Source: Streptomyces shenzhenensis (GTDB taxonomy: Bacteria > Actinomycetota > Actinomycetes > Streptomycetales > Streptomycetaceae). From it: a DNA stretch of 64,000 bases. Positions 42,118 through 50,634 of this stretch are shown here, in pieces. The DNA lies in assembly GCF_003688995.1 (NCBI RefSeq), contig NZ_PENI01000007.1, positions 62,001 through 126,000 on the forward strand, in the 5' to 3' direction. The translations under genes and the position numbers were made by a program. The notes beneath the pieces were generated by a model. The model had not been told where the DNA came from. It did no database searches and was given only the letters and a program-made list of their open reading frames with translations. The stretch's first letter is position 1. Each line of letters opens with the position of its first letter.

Positions 42118-44568
42118 TCACAGGGGTGCTCCGGGTGGTACTCGGGGCAGCGGGTCGAGGTGGGCGGCGGCGGGGCCGGCGAGGAACGCGGTCAGGGTGT
42201 GGGCGGTCTCGCGGCGACGGGCCGCGCGGGCCTGGTTCCGGTCGGCCGCGCCGGGCTCGGCGGCCAGCCGGTGGGCCAGGGTCCGCAGCGCCGCCTTGAG
42301 TTCCTCGCGGACCGGCGGGTGCGGTCCGCCGTCGCGCACGGCCGCCATGACCTGACGGACCACGACCCAGCCGGCCGTCTCCCGGACCAGGGGCTCCCGG
42401 TCCGAGACGGCCTCCTGGGCGGTGTCCGACGCGGCGTCCGGGCCGTCGTGCGGGCCGTCGTCCGGGCCGTCGTCCGGGCCGTCGTCCGGGTGCCAGGACG
42501 CGGTGAACAGGGCCGCGAGCACGTCGCCGACGCCGGGCTGCCGGAGATCGGCCGCGTGCTGCCAGGCCAGACGGTTGAGGCGGGCCGGCTCCAGCAGCGC
42601 CTCGGCGACCAGGGCCGCCGCCGACTCCACGGCGGACAGCGGGTCGAAGACCCGGCCCGCCCGGGTGTCGAAGTGCTCGGGCGACCGCTCGTACCGGATC
42701 CCGGGCGGCGTCAGCACGGCGAGGACGGCCGGATCCGGCACCAGGTGGGCGGGGTCCAGCAGGGCGACGGTCGCCCGCAGCGCCCGCCACTGGTCCTCGG
42801 GCGGGACCGGGGACGTTCCGGTGACGGTGTCCGGGAGGGCGTCACCGGCGTGTGCGTAGGCGTAGCGGACACCGCCGACGAGCCGGGCCACGGCGGCCAG
42901 GTGGTGCCGGTGGTACAGGTGCAGCAGCGCGGCCCGGCGCTCCAGTTCGCCGGTCTGCCGGCCGGGTGGCACGGCCCCGCGGGAGAACCCGGCCTGGGCC
43001 GCCCGGCGCACCGCGAGCGCCTGGTCGAGCGCCTCGAACGGATCGGGCAGATGCGGCACCCAGACGGCCGCGTCGGCGTGGGCCGCACCCGGGCCGCGGG
43101 CGTCCTCGTCCGCGAGACAGAGCAGTCCGCGCTCCGTCGCCTCCCGGCGCAGCCGGGCGAGCCCAGCCTCCTCCGCGGCGGCGGTGAGCTCGCCCGACTC
43201 GTCCGCGAAACGGCCGTACGCGTGGGCGACCAGGAAGTGGTCCCAGGGCCCGAGCCCCGCGGGGTAGGCGCGGGAGAGGTCGGGGGTGCCATCGGGGCCG
43301 ACGGTGATGTGCGGGTGCGGGTAGTCCATCACCGAGGGGCGGGGGTGGCCGGTGCTCGCGAAGTTGTGCATGAAGCCCAGCGCGTGGCCGATCTCGTGCG
43401 CGGCCAGCAGCCGCATCCGGGCGAGCACCGTCTCGCGTACGGCGGCCAGCCGGGCGGTCTCGTCCGGGTGACCGTAGGGGGCGAGCAGCGCCTCGGCGAG
43501 CGCGGTGACCTGTTCGACGCGCTGTGATCCGAGGCGTACCCGGCCGTGCAGGATCTCGCCGGTGCGCGGGTCGGTCAGGGCCTGGCCGTGCGACCAGCCG
43601 CGGCCGTCGCGGTGCACCCACCACACGGTGTTGAGCGCCGGGTCGTCCAGGTCGGTGTCCACGGCGGCCACCTCGACGCGGTACGCGTCCGGGAACCCGG
43701 CGGCCTCGAACGCCTCGCGCCACCAGTTGCCGCCCGCCACGACGGCCGACCGCCACGGCTCGGGGACGGCCGGGTCCACGAGGAAGACGAGGGGCGTCCG
43801 CACCGGGCCGGACACGGCCCCGGGCTCGGCCGGTTCAAGCCGGAAACGAGGCTGGTACATGACGCGGACGCCGTCCGCCACGCGGTCGCCGTGGTCGTCG
43901 TGGCCGATGCCGTAGCCGCCGGAGGCCGGATGGTAGGGGCGGGCCGGGAGCGGCGGGTCGGGCAGCGGTACGAGATGGACGTGCTGCACCAGGGAGAGCG
44001 CCGCGGGCGCGGGGGTGACCCGGCGCAGCGCGGGGCCGGTGCCGGGGCCGCGGAGGGTGAGCAGGGCGGGCAGGCGGACCCCGCGGGGGCCGGCCGCCGC
44101 GGGGAGCGGGTACGACGCGTCGGGGTCCACGGCGTAGTCGCCCTGGCCGCGTTCGCGCAGCAGGTCGGCGATGCCGTGCAGGTCGGTCAGGGCGAGGCCG
44201 GTGGGGTCCACGAGGGCGCCGTCGGCGTCCTCGCGCAGGACGGGGGCGCTCCAGATCACGGACCGGGCGAAGGAGTCGGCGCCCGCGCGTACGGCGGCCG
44301 GCCCGCCGGTGGCGAGCCGGTGCTTGTCGCGCAGGACGAGGACGGCCCGGCCGGACAGCCGGCGGAATTCGGCGATCCGGCCCTTGCCCGACTTGCCCCG
44401 GTCGAGGGTCAGTTCACTGGATCCGGCGCCTGCGGAGAGGGCGGCGGTGAGCAGGAAGGGGGTGTCGAAGCGGCGGACGAGGAGCAGGGTGCTGCCCGCG
44501 TCGCCCTCGGGCCGGTCCGGGTCGGTGACCAGGTCGAAGAGGGGACGGTCGGGGTGGTTGCGGGGCAT
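42118..44568 (-). CDS. Zinc-dependent metalloprotease (DUF5117/DUF4953-type)
   Basis: An 816-residue metzincin-like peptidase. The zinc site is AAHEIGHALGFMHNFAS (first ligand His391), followed by PSVMDYPHPH, which supplies the Met-turn. Upstream is the DUF5118/5117-like beta-rich region (residues about 10-300) and downstream the long helical extension of this family. No signal peptide or TM is seen, so the protein may stay inside or leave by another route. The ATG is taken at MPRNHPDRPLFDLV, where family resemblance begins; the ribosome site is weak. A (DDGP)n stretch sits near the C-terminus. Confidence 0.85.
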   Translation of the reverse strand: MPRNHPDRPLFDLVTDPDRPEGDAGSTLLLVRRFDTPFLLTAALSAGAGSSELTLDRGKSGKGRIAEFRRLSGRAVLVLRDKHRLATGGPAAVRAGADSFARSVIWSAPVLREDADGALVDPTGLALTDLHGIADLLRERGQGDYAVDPDASYPLPAAAGPRGVRLPALLTLRGPGTGPALRRVTPAPAALSLVQHVHLVPLPDPPLPARPYHPASGGYGIGHDDHGDRVADGVRVMYQPRFRLEPAEPGAVSGPVRTPLVFLVDPAVPEPWRSAVVAGGNWWREAFEAAGFPDAYRVEVAAVDTDLDDPALNTVWWVHRDGRGWSHGQALTDPRTGEILHGRVRLGSQRVEQVTALAEALLAPYGHPDETARLAAVRETVLARMRLLAAHEIGHALGFMHNFASTGHPRPSVMDYPHPHITVGPDGTPDLSRAYPAGLGPWDHFLVAHAYGRFADESGELTAAAEEAGLARLRREATERGLLCLADEDARGPGAAHADAAVWVPHLPDPFEALDQALAVRRAAQAGFSRGAVPPGRQTGELERRAALLHLYHRHHLAAVARLVGGVRYAYAHAGDALPDTVTGTSPVPPEDQWRALRATVALLDPAHLVPDPAVLAVLTPPGIRYERSPEHFDTRAGRVFDPLSAVESAAALVAEALLEPARLNRLAWQHAADLRQPGVGDVLAALFTASWHPDDGPDDGPDDGPHDGPDAASDTAQEAVSDREPLVRETAGWVVVRQVMAAVRDGGPHPPVREELKAALRTLAHRLAAEPGAADRNQARAARRRETAHTLTAFLAGPAAAHLDPLPRVPPGAPL
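42437..42490. repeat. 12-bp tandem repeat encoding DDGP units
   Basis: About 4.5 copies of TCCGGGCCGTCG within the metalloprotease gene, one copy carrying a TG variant. In the protein it gives DDGPDDGPDDGPHDGP. As a multiple of three it can change length without a frameshift. Confidence 0.85.
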
Positions 44569-44656
44569 CCACCGAATCCTAGGCGTTCCCCCTCCGGGGT
44601 GGTTGGGGGGTTCGTTGTTGTGCGGGGCGTTGTGGTCGATGGGGTGGCTTTCGGGG

Positions 44657-44870
44657 TGGTGGTTGTCTGCGGGTGCGTTGTGGTTCGCGCGGTGGTGGTT
44701 GTCTGCGCGTGCGTCGTGGTTGGTCGCGCGGCGGTGGTTGTCTGCGGGTGCGTCGTGGCTGATCGCGCAGTTCCCCGCGCCCCTTCCAGGGGCGATACCG
44801 TCGTCGTCCCGTGCGGGTGCGTCGTGGTTGATCGCGCCGTTCCCCGCGCCCCCCTCCAGGGGCGACACCG
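44657..44870. repeat. Array of Streptomyces intergenic repeat units
   Basis: Four degenerate direct repeats start near 44657, 44692, 44731 and 44811. The shared core is GTCTGCGGGTGCGTCGTGG (44739-44757), followed by TGATCGCGC. The last two copies add GTTCCCCGCGCCCC and a hairpin ending GGGGCG. I recall this element as abundant between genes in Streptomyces. Hairpins lie at 44779-44793 (stem GCCCCT, 3-nt loop) and 44846-44861. They may end transcription of the GntR gene on the minus strand. Confidence 0.7.
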
Positions 44871-44916
44871 TGCCTGGGTGGGCCGTTTCCCGTGCTCCCT
44901 CCGGGGGCTTCTGGGG

Positions 44917-45711
44917 TTAGTGGTGTGGTTCTGCTGGGATTTCGTAGGCCAGGCGGAAGCGGTCGCCGGGGATTGTCAAGTTGGCTGTTTCCAGGGGGCG
45001 TTCGCCGGCGTAGTAGGTCCGTTCTATGGCGGCCACCGCCGCGCCGCGGCCCAGGTCGAGGGCTGCGGCCTCCTCCGGGGTGGCGAGGCGGGCGGTGACG
45101 GTCTCGGTCGAGCGGGTGACCCGGATGCCGATGTACGACATGCGGGCCACGACGCTCCCCCCGGCCAGGGGACCCGCGCCGGGCAGCGAGACGGGCGTAC
45201 CGCCGGTGATCTCCAGCGGCTCCCAGCTGACGCAGCTCATCGCCGGCAGGCCGTCGTTGCTGAGCTGGTACTCGCTGCGGATCACGGGTTCGCCCGGCGG
45301 GACGCCCAGCCGGCGGGCGATGTCCGGGCTCGCGCCCTCGGTCCGCGAGGAGGGCACACCGCGCTCCGAACCGGCGCCCGGACCGTCGTCCGCGCCGGAG
45401 GCGGTGGGTCCCGCGCGGCGCAGGGACGGGTGGACGGCGAGCCGGCCCTGGAGCCGCTCGTGGGTCCAGGAGCGGGCCATCGTGGAGGCGGAGATGCGCT
45501 CCTGCACGAAGACCCCGCGGCCGGTCCTGCCGCGCGCCAGCCCCTCGCCCACCAGCAGGCGGACCGCGGCGGCGGCCACATTCACGCCGACGTCGTACTG
45601 CCGGGCCAGGGCCGCCCGGGAGGGCAGGAGGGCACCGGGTGGGAACTCACCGGTCTCGATCCGGCGCCGCACGTCCTCGGCGACCCGTCGGTAGGACGCG
45701 ACCCGCACCAC
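44917..45711 (-). CDS. GntR family regulator with UTRA domain
   Basis: A 264-residue HutC-type regulator. The N-terminal winged helix reads YRRVAEDVRRRIETGEFPPGALLPSRAALARQYDVGVNVAAAAVRLLVGEGL; the C-terminal UTRA sensor domain has VIRSEYQLSNDGLPAMSCVSWEPL and AAIERTYYAGERPLETANLTIPGDRFRL. GTG 45711 is preferred because GGAGGG lies 9 nt upstream; ATG 45744 has none. It is divergent from the seven-gene operon at 46085, and two matching palindromes lie between them. I infer that it represses the operon and itself, released by the imported substrate or a product. Confidence 0.92.
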   Translation of the reverse strand: MVRVASYRRVAEDVRRRIETGEFPPGALLPSRAALARQYDVGVNVAAAAVRLLVGEGLARGRTGRGVFVQERISASTMARSWTHERLQGRLAVHPSLRRAGPTASGADDGPGAGSERGVPSSRTEGASPDIARRLGVPPGEPVIRSEYQLSNDGLPAMSCVSWEPLEITGGTPVSLPGAGPLAGGSVVARMSYIGIRVTRSTETVTARLATPEEAAALDLGRGAAVAAIERTYYAGERPLETANLTIPGDRFRLAYEIPAEPHH

Positions 45712-45815
45712 AGCTTTCCACCCTCCGGACAGTTGTCTCACCATATGAGAATTTTTGGGGTCGATCGAAGATTTTCGGCCGACCGACCGCTCCCCGACGG
45801 TACCCCGGGGCCGGA

Positions 45816-45831
45816 ACCTGTTGCATCAGGT
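45816..45831. promoter_or_regulatory. Palindromic operator candidate 1 (GntR)
   Basis: ACCTGTTGCATCAGGT, a 16-bp palindrome with one mismatched pair, 105 bp upstream of the gntR start. It is exactly 63 bp (about six helical turns) from copy 2. Confidence 0.6.
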
Positions 45832-45877
45832 GGGTGCGCATGTGGCATGTGGGGCGGGAGGGCGGTCGAACCGGTGT

Positions 45878-45895
45878 CACCTGTTGCAACAGGTG
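45878..45895. promoter_or_regulatory. Palindromic operator candidate 2 (GntR)
   Basis: CACCTGTTGCAACAGGTG, a perfect 18-bp palindrome. The inner GTTGCAAC fits the loose GT...AC spacing of GntR-family sites. It lies about 70 bp upstream of a possible promoter for the operon. Confidence 0.65.
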
Positions 45896-45964
45896 GGTCG
45901 CGACACCCGGCGGCCGACAGGTGCGCGAAGGCCGTCGCCGGGGATGTTCCCGCCTGTCAGGGCT

Positions 45965-45994
45965 TTGCGCACGGCTCGTGGACGAGGCTAACTT
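45965..45994 (+). promoter_or_regulatory. Possible promoter of the CMD-AhpD/ABC operon
   Basis: TTGCGC and TAACTT are separated by 18 bp and lie 91 bp upstream of the first gene. The match to housekeeping consensus is moderate only. Confidence 0.35.
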
Positions 45995-46084
45995 TCACCT
46001 CTCCGGGCTCGTCCCACGATGTGTCCGGATGACGGGCCACGGTCGTGCCCGTCACAGGAGGGACCCGATCGAGCGGGGAGAGGA

Positions 46085-47236
46085 GTGACCTTGAGCGACG
46101 ACGAACAGTACCGTCCCGCCGTCGGCACGCACGCCGACGCGGCCGGAACCGCACTCCTGCGCCCCGCCCGCCCGGGCCGGCTCAGCCCCGTACTGCGGGC
46201 GGAGGCGGCGGCCCTGGCCGCGGAGCTGGCCGGCCGGCCCGCGCTCGCCGCGGCCTACCGGCACCGTGCGCCGCACACTGCCGACGGGGCGCACGAGCCG
46301 GACCCCGGCCGCGCCGCCGCCGTACGGGCGTACGCCCGGGCCGTGACCCTCGCACCGGCGCACGCCGGGCGAGCGGAACTCGCGGAACTGGAGCGCGCCG
46401 GACTGACCGCGGCGGACATCGTGGCGCTGGCCCAGATCGTCGCCTTCGTCTCCTACGAGGCCCGGGTCGCCTCGGGACTGGCCCTCCTCGACGGCGCCCC
46501 GGCCGCCGACACCGCGCTCGCCGCCCGCGCGCTCGCCCGCTCCGCCCCCGCCGAACCGGCCGCGCACCGCGCCGAGCAGGACGCGGGCCCCGTCGAGCAG
46601 CACTTCACGCTGGACACGCTCACCTGGACCCCCTGGATCGAGCCGGTCCCCGCCGACGCCCTCGACGCCGACCAGCGTGCGGTGATCGACGCGCACGCCA
46701 CGCTCTCCACCGACTCGCCGTACTACCGGACCCTGCTGCACGACCCGGCCGCGCTCGACCACCGCACCCACGTGTACAACGCGCTGATGTACGGCCGGGG
46801 CGGGCTGCCCCGGGCGGAGCGGGAGCTGATCACCCTGCTGGTCTCACGGATCAACGGCTGTGTGTACTGCGCGTCGGTGCACGGCCGTAAGTTCGCCCAG
46901 CTCGGCCGCGACCCCGAGACGGCGCGGCGGGTGCTCGACGAGGGCACCGCGGCGCTCGCCGGCGATCCGCGCCGGGCCGCCCTCGGCCGCTTCACGGAGC
47001 GTCAGACGGCGACCCCGCCGGCCGCCACCGCCGACGACGTGGCCGCGCTGCGCGCCGCGGGCATCGACGGCATCGCCCTGCTGGACGTGGTGCACTGCGT
47101 GGCGCTGTTCGGCTGGGCGAACCGGCTGATGCAGGTCCTGGGCGCGCCCGCCGTGCCGGAGTCCTGTACGGAGACGTCCGGTCCCGCCGCCGCACCGGCG
47201 GCGGCGCCCGCGGCGGGCTCCCCGTCGCACGGCTGA
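46085..47236 (+). CDS. Fused CMD domain (Avi_7170-type) and alkylhydroperoxidase domain (Avi_7169-type) protein
   Basis: A 383-residue protein made of two carboxymuconolactone-decarboxylase-like halves. The N-terminal half (about 15-165) ends with LTAADIVALAQIVAFVSYEARVASGL, like the CMD Avi_7170 family. The C-terminal half, from FTLDTLTWTPWIEPV, matches the Avi_7169 AhpD family, with the redox motif CVYCASVHGRKF (Cys259, Cys262, His266). To my knowledge the two are normally separate neighbours, found with ABC importers and flavin enzymes. GTG 46085 or TTG 46091 could start it. It should reduce peroxides or handle a reactive intermediate of the compound imported by the operon. Confidence 0.85.
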   Translation: MTLSDDEQYRPAVGTHADAAGTALLRPARPGRLSPVLRAEAAALAAELAGRPALAAAYRHRAPHTADGAHEPDPGRAAAVRAYARAVTLAPAHAGRAELAELERAGLTAADIVALAQIVAFVSYEARVASGLALLDGAPAADTALAARALARSAPAEPAAHRAEQDAGPVEQHFTLDTLTWTPWIEPVPADALDADQRAVIDAHATLSTDSPYYRTLLHDPAALDHRTHVYNALMYGRGGLPRAERELITLLVSRINGCVYCASVHGRKFAQLGRDPETARRVLDEGTAALAGDPRRAALGRFTERQTATPPAATADDVAALRAAGIDGIALLDVVHCVALFGWANRLMQVLGAPAVPESCTETSGPAAAPAAAPAAGSPSHG

Positions 47237-47337
47237 CCGGACGTCGTTCCCACCTGTCAGGCCCCGCGGCACTCGCCGCCGGGTCCTAGTGAACCAGTGC
47301 CCGCGCGTCCCCCGCGTCCCCGTGAACCGGAGTTCTC

Positions 47338-48426
47338 ATGACCGCAGTCCCCCGTCCCCTCGTCACCGCCGCCGGCGTCGCCGCGGCCGCCCTGCTGGTG
47401 ACGTCCTGCGCCACCTCCGCCACGACCGCCTCCGGCGACTCGGGCGCGGACGGCGGCAAGCAGACCATCACCTTCATGGGTTTCTTCGGCACCTTCCAGG
47501 ACTCGTTCACCAAGACGGTGATCGAGCCGTTCGAGAAGGCCAACCCGGACATCAGCGTCAAGTACGTGCCGATCCAGAACTCCGCGGAGGTGCTGGCCAA
47601 GCTGCGGGCGAGCAAGAAGAACCCCACCGCGGACGTGGCCCTGATGGACAGTTCGGTCGCGCCGACCGCCAACGAGGAGGGCCTGTTCGCGAAGCTCGAC
47701 AGCGCGCAGGTCCCGAACCTGTCCGAACTGGTCGACGAGGCCCGCAGCAAGAACGGCTACGGGCCCGGCGTCACCCTGGACAGCCTGTCCATCCTGTACA
47801 ACTCCAAGGCCGTGGACAAGGCGCCCACCAGCTGGAACGACCTCTGGGACGCGTCGTACCGGGGCAAGCTGGCCATGCCGATCGCCGACACTCGCGGAGT
47901 GGCGCTGATCGTCGCCCTGGAGAAGATCCTCGGCAAGGACTACAAGAAGGACATCGATCCGGCGATCGACCGGCTCAAGGAGCTGGCGCCGTCCGTCGAG
48001 ACCTGGCAGCCCTCGCCCGACGTCTACACCGCCGTCCAGTCGGGCGAGGCGGACATCGCGGTCGGCTGGAACGCCCGCGGCCAGTTCTACAAGGACACCT
48101 CCGGCGGTGTGGTCCAGCCGGTGCTCCCCGAGGAGGGCACGGTCAAGCAGATCAACACGATCAACCTGGTCGCGAACTCCGGGCACGCCGACGCCGCGCA
48201 GAAGTTCATCGACTACGCGATCGGCGCCAAGGCCCAGAAGGCGTTCGACGACGACGCGTACTACGCGCCGGTCAACCGCAACGCACAGCTCAAGAGCGAG
48301 GTGGCGGCCCGGACCACGGCCTCCGCCGAACAGCAGAAGCGGCAGATCCCGGTCGACTGGAGCTGGATGACGAGCCGTTACACCGCCTGGGTGGACCGCA
48401 TCAAGCGGGAGGTCATCGGTGGCTGA
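47338..48426 (+). CDS. ABC transporter substrate-binding lipoprotein (PotD/type 6)
   Basis: A 362-residue lipoprotein. Signal peptide and lipobox VTSC put the acylated Cys at residue 24. The mature protein begins KQTITFMGFFGTFQDSFTKTVIEPFEKANP and continues with LYNSKAVDKAPTSWNDLWDASYRGKLAMP, the hallmark of spermidine/putrescine/2-aminoethylphosphonate-type binding proteins. It would capture the solute outside the cell for the following ATPase and two permeases. GGAG precedes the ATG, and the stop overlaps the ATPase start by 8 bp. The exact ligand is unknown; polyamine is only one possibility. Confidence 0.92.
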   Translation: MTAVPRPLVTAAGVAAAALLVTSCATSATTASGDSGADGGKQTITFMGFFGTFQDSFTKTVIEPFEKANPDISVKYVPIQNSAEVLAKLRASKKNPTADVALMDSSVAPTANEEGLFAKLDSAQVPNLSELVDEARSKNGYGPGVTLDSLSILYNSKAVDKAPTSWNDLWDASYRGKLAMPIADTRGVALIVALEKILGKDYKKDIDPAIDRLKELAPSVETWQPSPDVYTAVQSGEADIAVGWNARGQFYKDTSGGVVQPVLPEEGTVKQINTINLVANSGHADAAQKFIDYAIGAKAQKAFDDDAYYAPVNRNAQLKSEVAARTTASAEQQKRQIPVDWSWMTSRYTAWVDRIKREVIGG

Positions 48427-49666
48427 GCCGACGGCGCCGGCCGCCGCGACCCCGGCGGCCGGCGGCTCTCCGGCGGGTCATCTCACCCTGGAGGGCCTGA
48501 CCAAGACCTACCCGGGACAGCACGGCGCGGCCGTGCGCGGGATCGACCTGTCCGTGGAGCGCGGCAGCATGCTCGCCGTGCTGGGCCCCTCGGGCTGCGG
48601 CAAGTCCACCACGCTGCGCATGATCGCCGGCCTGGTCGCGCCCACCGCGGGCCGGGTCCTGGTGGACGGCCGCGACATCACCGGCATCCCGGTGCACCGC
48701 CGCGACATGGGCATGGTGTTCCAGTCGTACGCCCTCTTCCCGCACCTGGACGTGGCCCGCAACGTCGCCTTCGGGCTGGAGATGCGCAAGGTGTCACGGT
48801 CCGAGCGGGCCCGCCGGGTGGCCGAGGCGCTCGACCTGGTGCGGCTCGGCCATCTCGCCGACCGCCGCATCGCCCAGCTGTCCGGCGGCCAGCAGCAGCG
48901 GGTCGCCCTGGCCCGCGCCCTGGTGGTGCGGCCCACCCTGCTGCTGCTCGACGAGCCGCTGTCCAACCTGGACGCGCAGTTGCGCGGGGAGATGCGCGAC
49001 GAGATCCGGCGCATCCAGCAGGAGACCGGCATCACCGCGGTGTTCGTCACCCACGACCAGCACGAGGCGCTGTCCATGGCCGACCGGGTCGCCGTCCTAG
49101 CACAGGGGCGCCTGGAGCAGATCGGCACCCCGGAGGACGTCTACGAACGGCCGGCCGGCCGGTTCGTGGCGCGGTTCGTGGGCCGCGCCAATCTGATCGA
49201 GGGCACCGTGGCGGGTGCCGACGGGCCGCGGACCGTGGTGGAACTGCCGGGTGTGGGCCGGGTGTCCGCGCTCGGGGAGCCGCGCCCGGCCGGTGCGCGG
49301 GCCGCGGTCCTGCTGCGGCCGCACCGGATCGCGCTGGCCCCGGCCACCGCGGACGGCCCCGCCGCCGGCGTCCCGGACGGCTCGTCCGCGGCGCCGCTGC
49401 GGGGCACGGTGCTCAGCGCCGGCTACAGCGGCGAGAGCCTGGCGTACCGGATCCGCGTCGGCGCGGCCGGTCCGGTGCTGGACGTGGAGCGTCCTGCCGG
49501 CCCGGAGGCCACCCACGCGCCGGGCACCGAGGTGCTGCTGACCTGGGACGCCTCGGCCGCCCGGCTGGTCGACGCGGCCGAGGACGACAGGGCCGGCGCC
49601 GATTCCGCCCCCGGTGCGGCGGACGCCGTCCCGGCCGCCGCCGCACCCCACGGGGTGACCCCGTGA
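48419..49666 (+). CDS. ABC transporter ATP-binding protein (PotA-like)
   Basis: A 415-residue ATPase of the importer. Walker A is GPSGCGKST (56-64), the Q-loop VFQSYALFPH, the signature LSGGQQQRVALARAL, Walker B LLLLDEPLSNLD and the switch His in FVTHDQHEALSM. Residues about 255-385 form TOBE-type domains (RANLIEGTV; VLLRPHRIAL; GYSGESLAYRI), and the last 25 residues are an Ala-rich tail. It belongs to the PotA/CysA/FbpC group. The GTG overlaps the binding-protein gene, and its own stop overlaps the first permease by GTGA. Confidence 0.95.
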   Translation: MAEPTAPAAATPAAGGSPAGHLTLEGLTKTYPGQHGAAVRGIDLSVERGSMLAVLGPSGCGKSTTLRMIAGLVAPTAGRVLVDGRDITGIPVHRRDMGMVFQSYALFPHLDVARNVAFGLEMRKVSRSERARRVAEALDLVRLGHLADRRIAQLSGGQQQRVALARALVVRPTLLLLDEPLSNLDAQLRGEMRDEIRRIQQETGITAVFVTHDQHEALSMADRVAVLAQGRLEQIGTPEDVYERPAGRFVARFVGRANLIEGTVAGADGPRTVVELPGVGRVSALGEPRPAGARAAVLLRPHRIALAPATADGPAAGVPDGSSAAPLRGTVLSAGYSGESLAYRIRVGAAGPVLDVERPAGPEATHAPGTEVLLTWDASAARLVDAAEDDRAGADSAPGAADAVPAAAAPHGVTP

Positions 49667-50634
49667 GCGGGACGGCCACGGCGGCCGGGGACACCGTCCC
49701 CGGCCCGAAGGGCGGGCCGCGCACGGCGGCCTCGGGCGACGGTGCGCGGGCGCCGCGCGGACCGCGCCCCGGCCGGACCGCCCTGTTCCTGCTGGCGCCC
49801 GGCGCCCTCGCCCTGCTGTTCACCTACGCCATGCCGCTGGTGTGGGTCGTCCGGATGGCGCTGAACGAACCCCTGGACGGCGGCGCCATCCGGCAGACCC
49901 TCACCTTCGGCACGTTCACGCAGGTGCTCCGCGACGGCCACTACTGGAAGGTCATCGGCCAGACCCTCCAACTCGGCGTGCTGGTCACGGTGTTCACGCT
50001 GCTGCTGGCCTATCCGGTGGCCCTGTTCCTGGCCCGGACCACGAGCCGGTGGCGGAGCCTGCTGATGGCGCTCGCCGTGGCGCCGCTGCTGATCTCCTCG
50101 GTGGCCCGCACCTTCGGCTGGATGGCGATCCTCGGCAACCAGGGCCTGATCAACAAGACGCTCCAGGCGCTCGCCCTCACCGACGGCCCGCTCCCGCTGG
50201 CGAACAACATGACCGGTGTGGTCATCGCGTCCGTGGAGATCTACATGCCGTTCGCGATCCTCGCCATGATCAGCGGCTTCGGCCGGCTGGAGCCGGAGCT
50301 GGAGCGGGCCGCCGCCTCGCTCGGCGCGAACCGGTTGGCGGTGCTGCGCCGGGTGGTGCTGCCGCTGACCCTGCCCGGGGTGCTGACCGCGGCGCTCCTG
50401 GTGTTCGTGCTGAGCCTCAGCGGATACGTCACCCCGCGGCTGATCGGCGGCGGCCGGGTCTTCGTGCTGGCCACCGAGATCTACGACGAGGCGATCACCT
50501 CGCTGAACTGGCCGGTGGCCGCGGTCCTCTCGGTGCTGCTGCTGGTGCTGTTCGGCATCGTCATCGTCCTGTACCAGCGCGCGCAGCGCGCCCTGGAGCG
50601 CCGGTTCACCGGCGAGAAGGGAGCCTCGCGGTGA
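49663..50634 (+). CDS. ABC transporter permease 1 (PotB-like)
   Basis: A 323-residue inner membrane permease. After a Pro/Gly/Ala-rich N-terminal extension of about 40 residues come six helices. The EAA loop that contacts the ATPase is ERAAASLGANRLAVLRRVVLPLTLPGVL. The pattern fits the first permease of spermidine/putrescine importers. It starts with GTG overlapping the ATPase stop and ends overlapping permease 2 (GTGA), so stoichiometric synthesis is expected. Confidence 0.93.
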   Translation: MSGTATAAGDTVPGPKGGPRTAASGDGARAPRGPRPGRTALFLLAPGALALLFTYAMPLVWVVRMALNEPLDGGAIRQTLTFGTFTQVLRDGHYWKVIGQTLQLGVLVTVFTLLLAYPVALFLARTTSRWRSLLMALAVAPLLISSVARTFGWMAILGNQGLINKTLQALALTDGPLPLANNMTGVVIASVEIYMPFAILAMISGFGRLEPELERAAASLGANRLAVLRRVVLPLTLPGVLTAALLVFVLSLSGYVTPRLIGGGRVFVLATEIYDEAITSLNWPVAAVLSVLLLVLFGIVIVLYQRAQRALERRFTGEKGASR

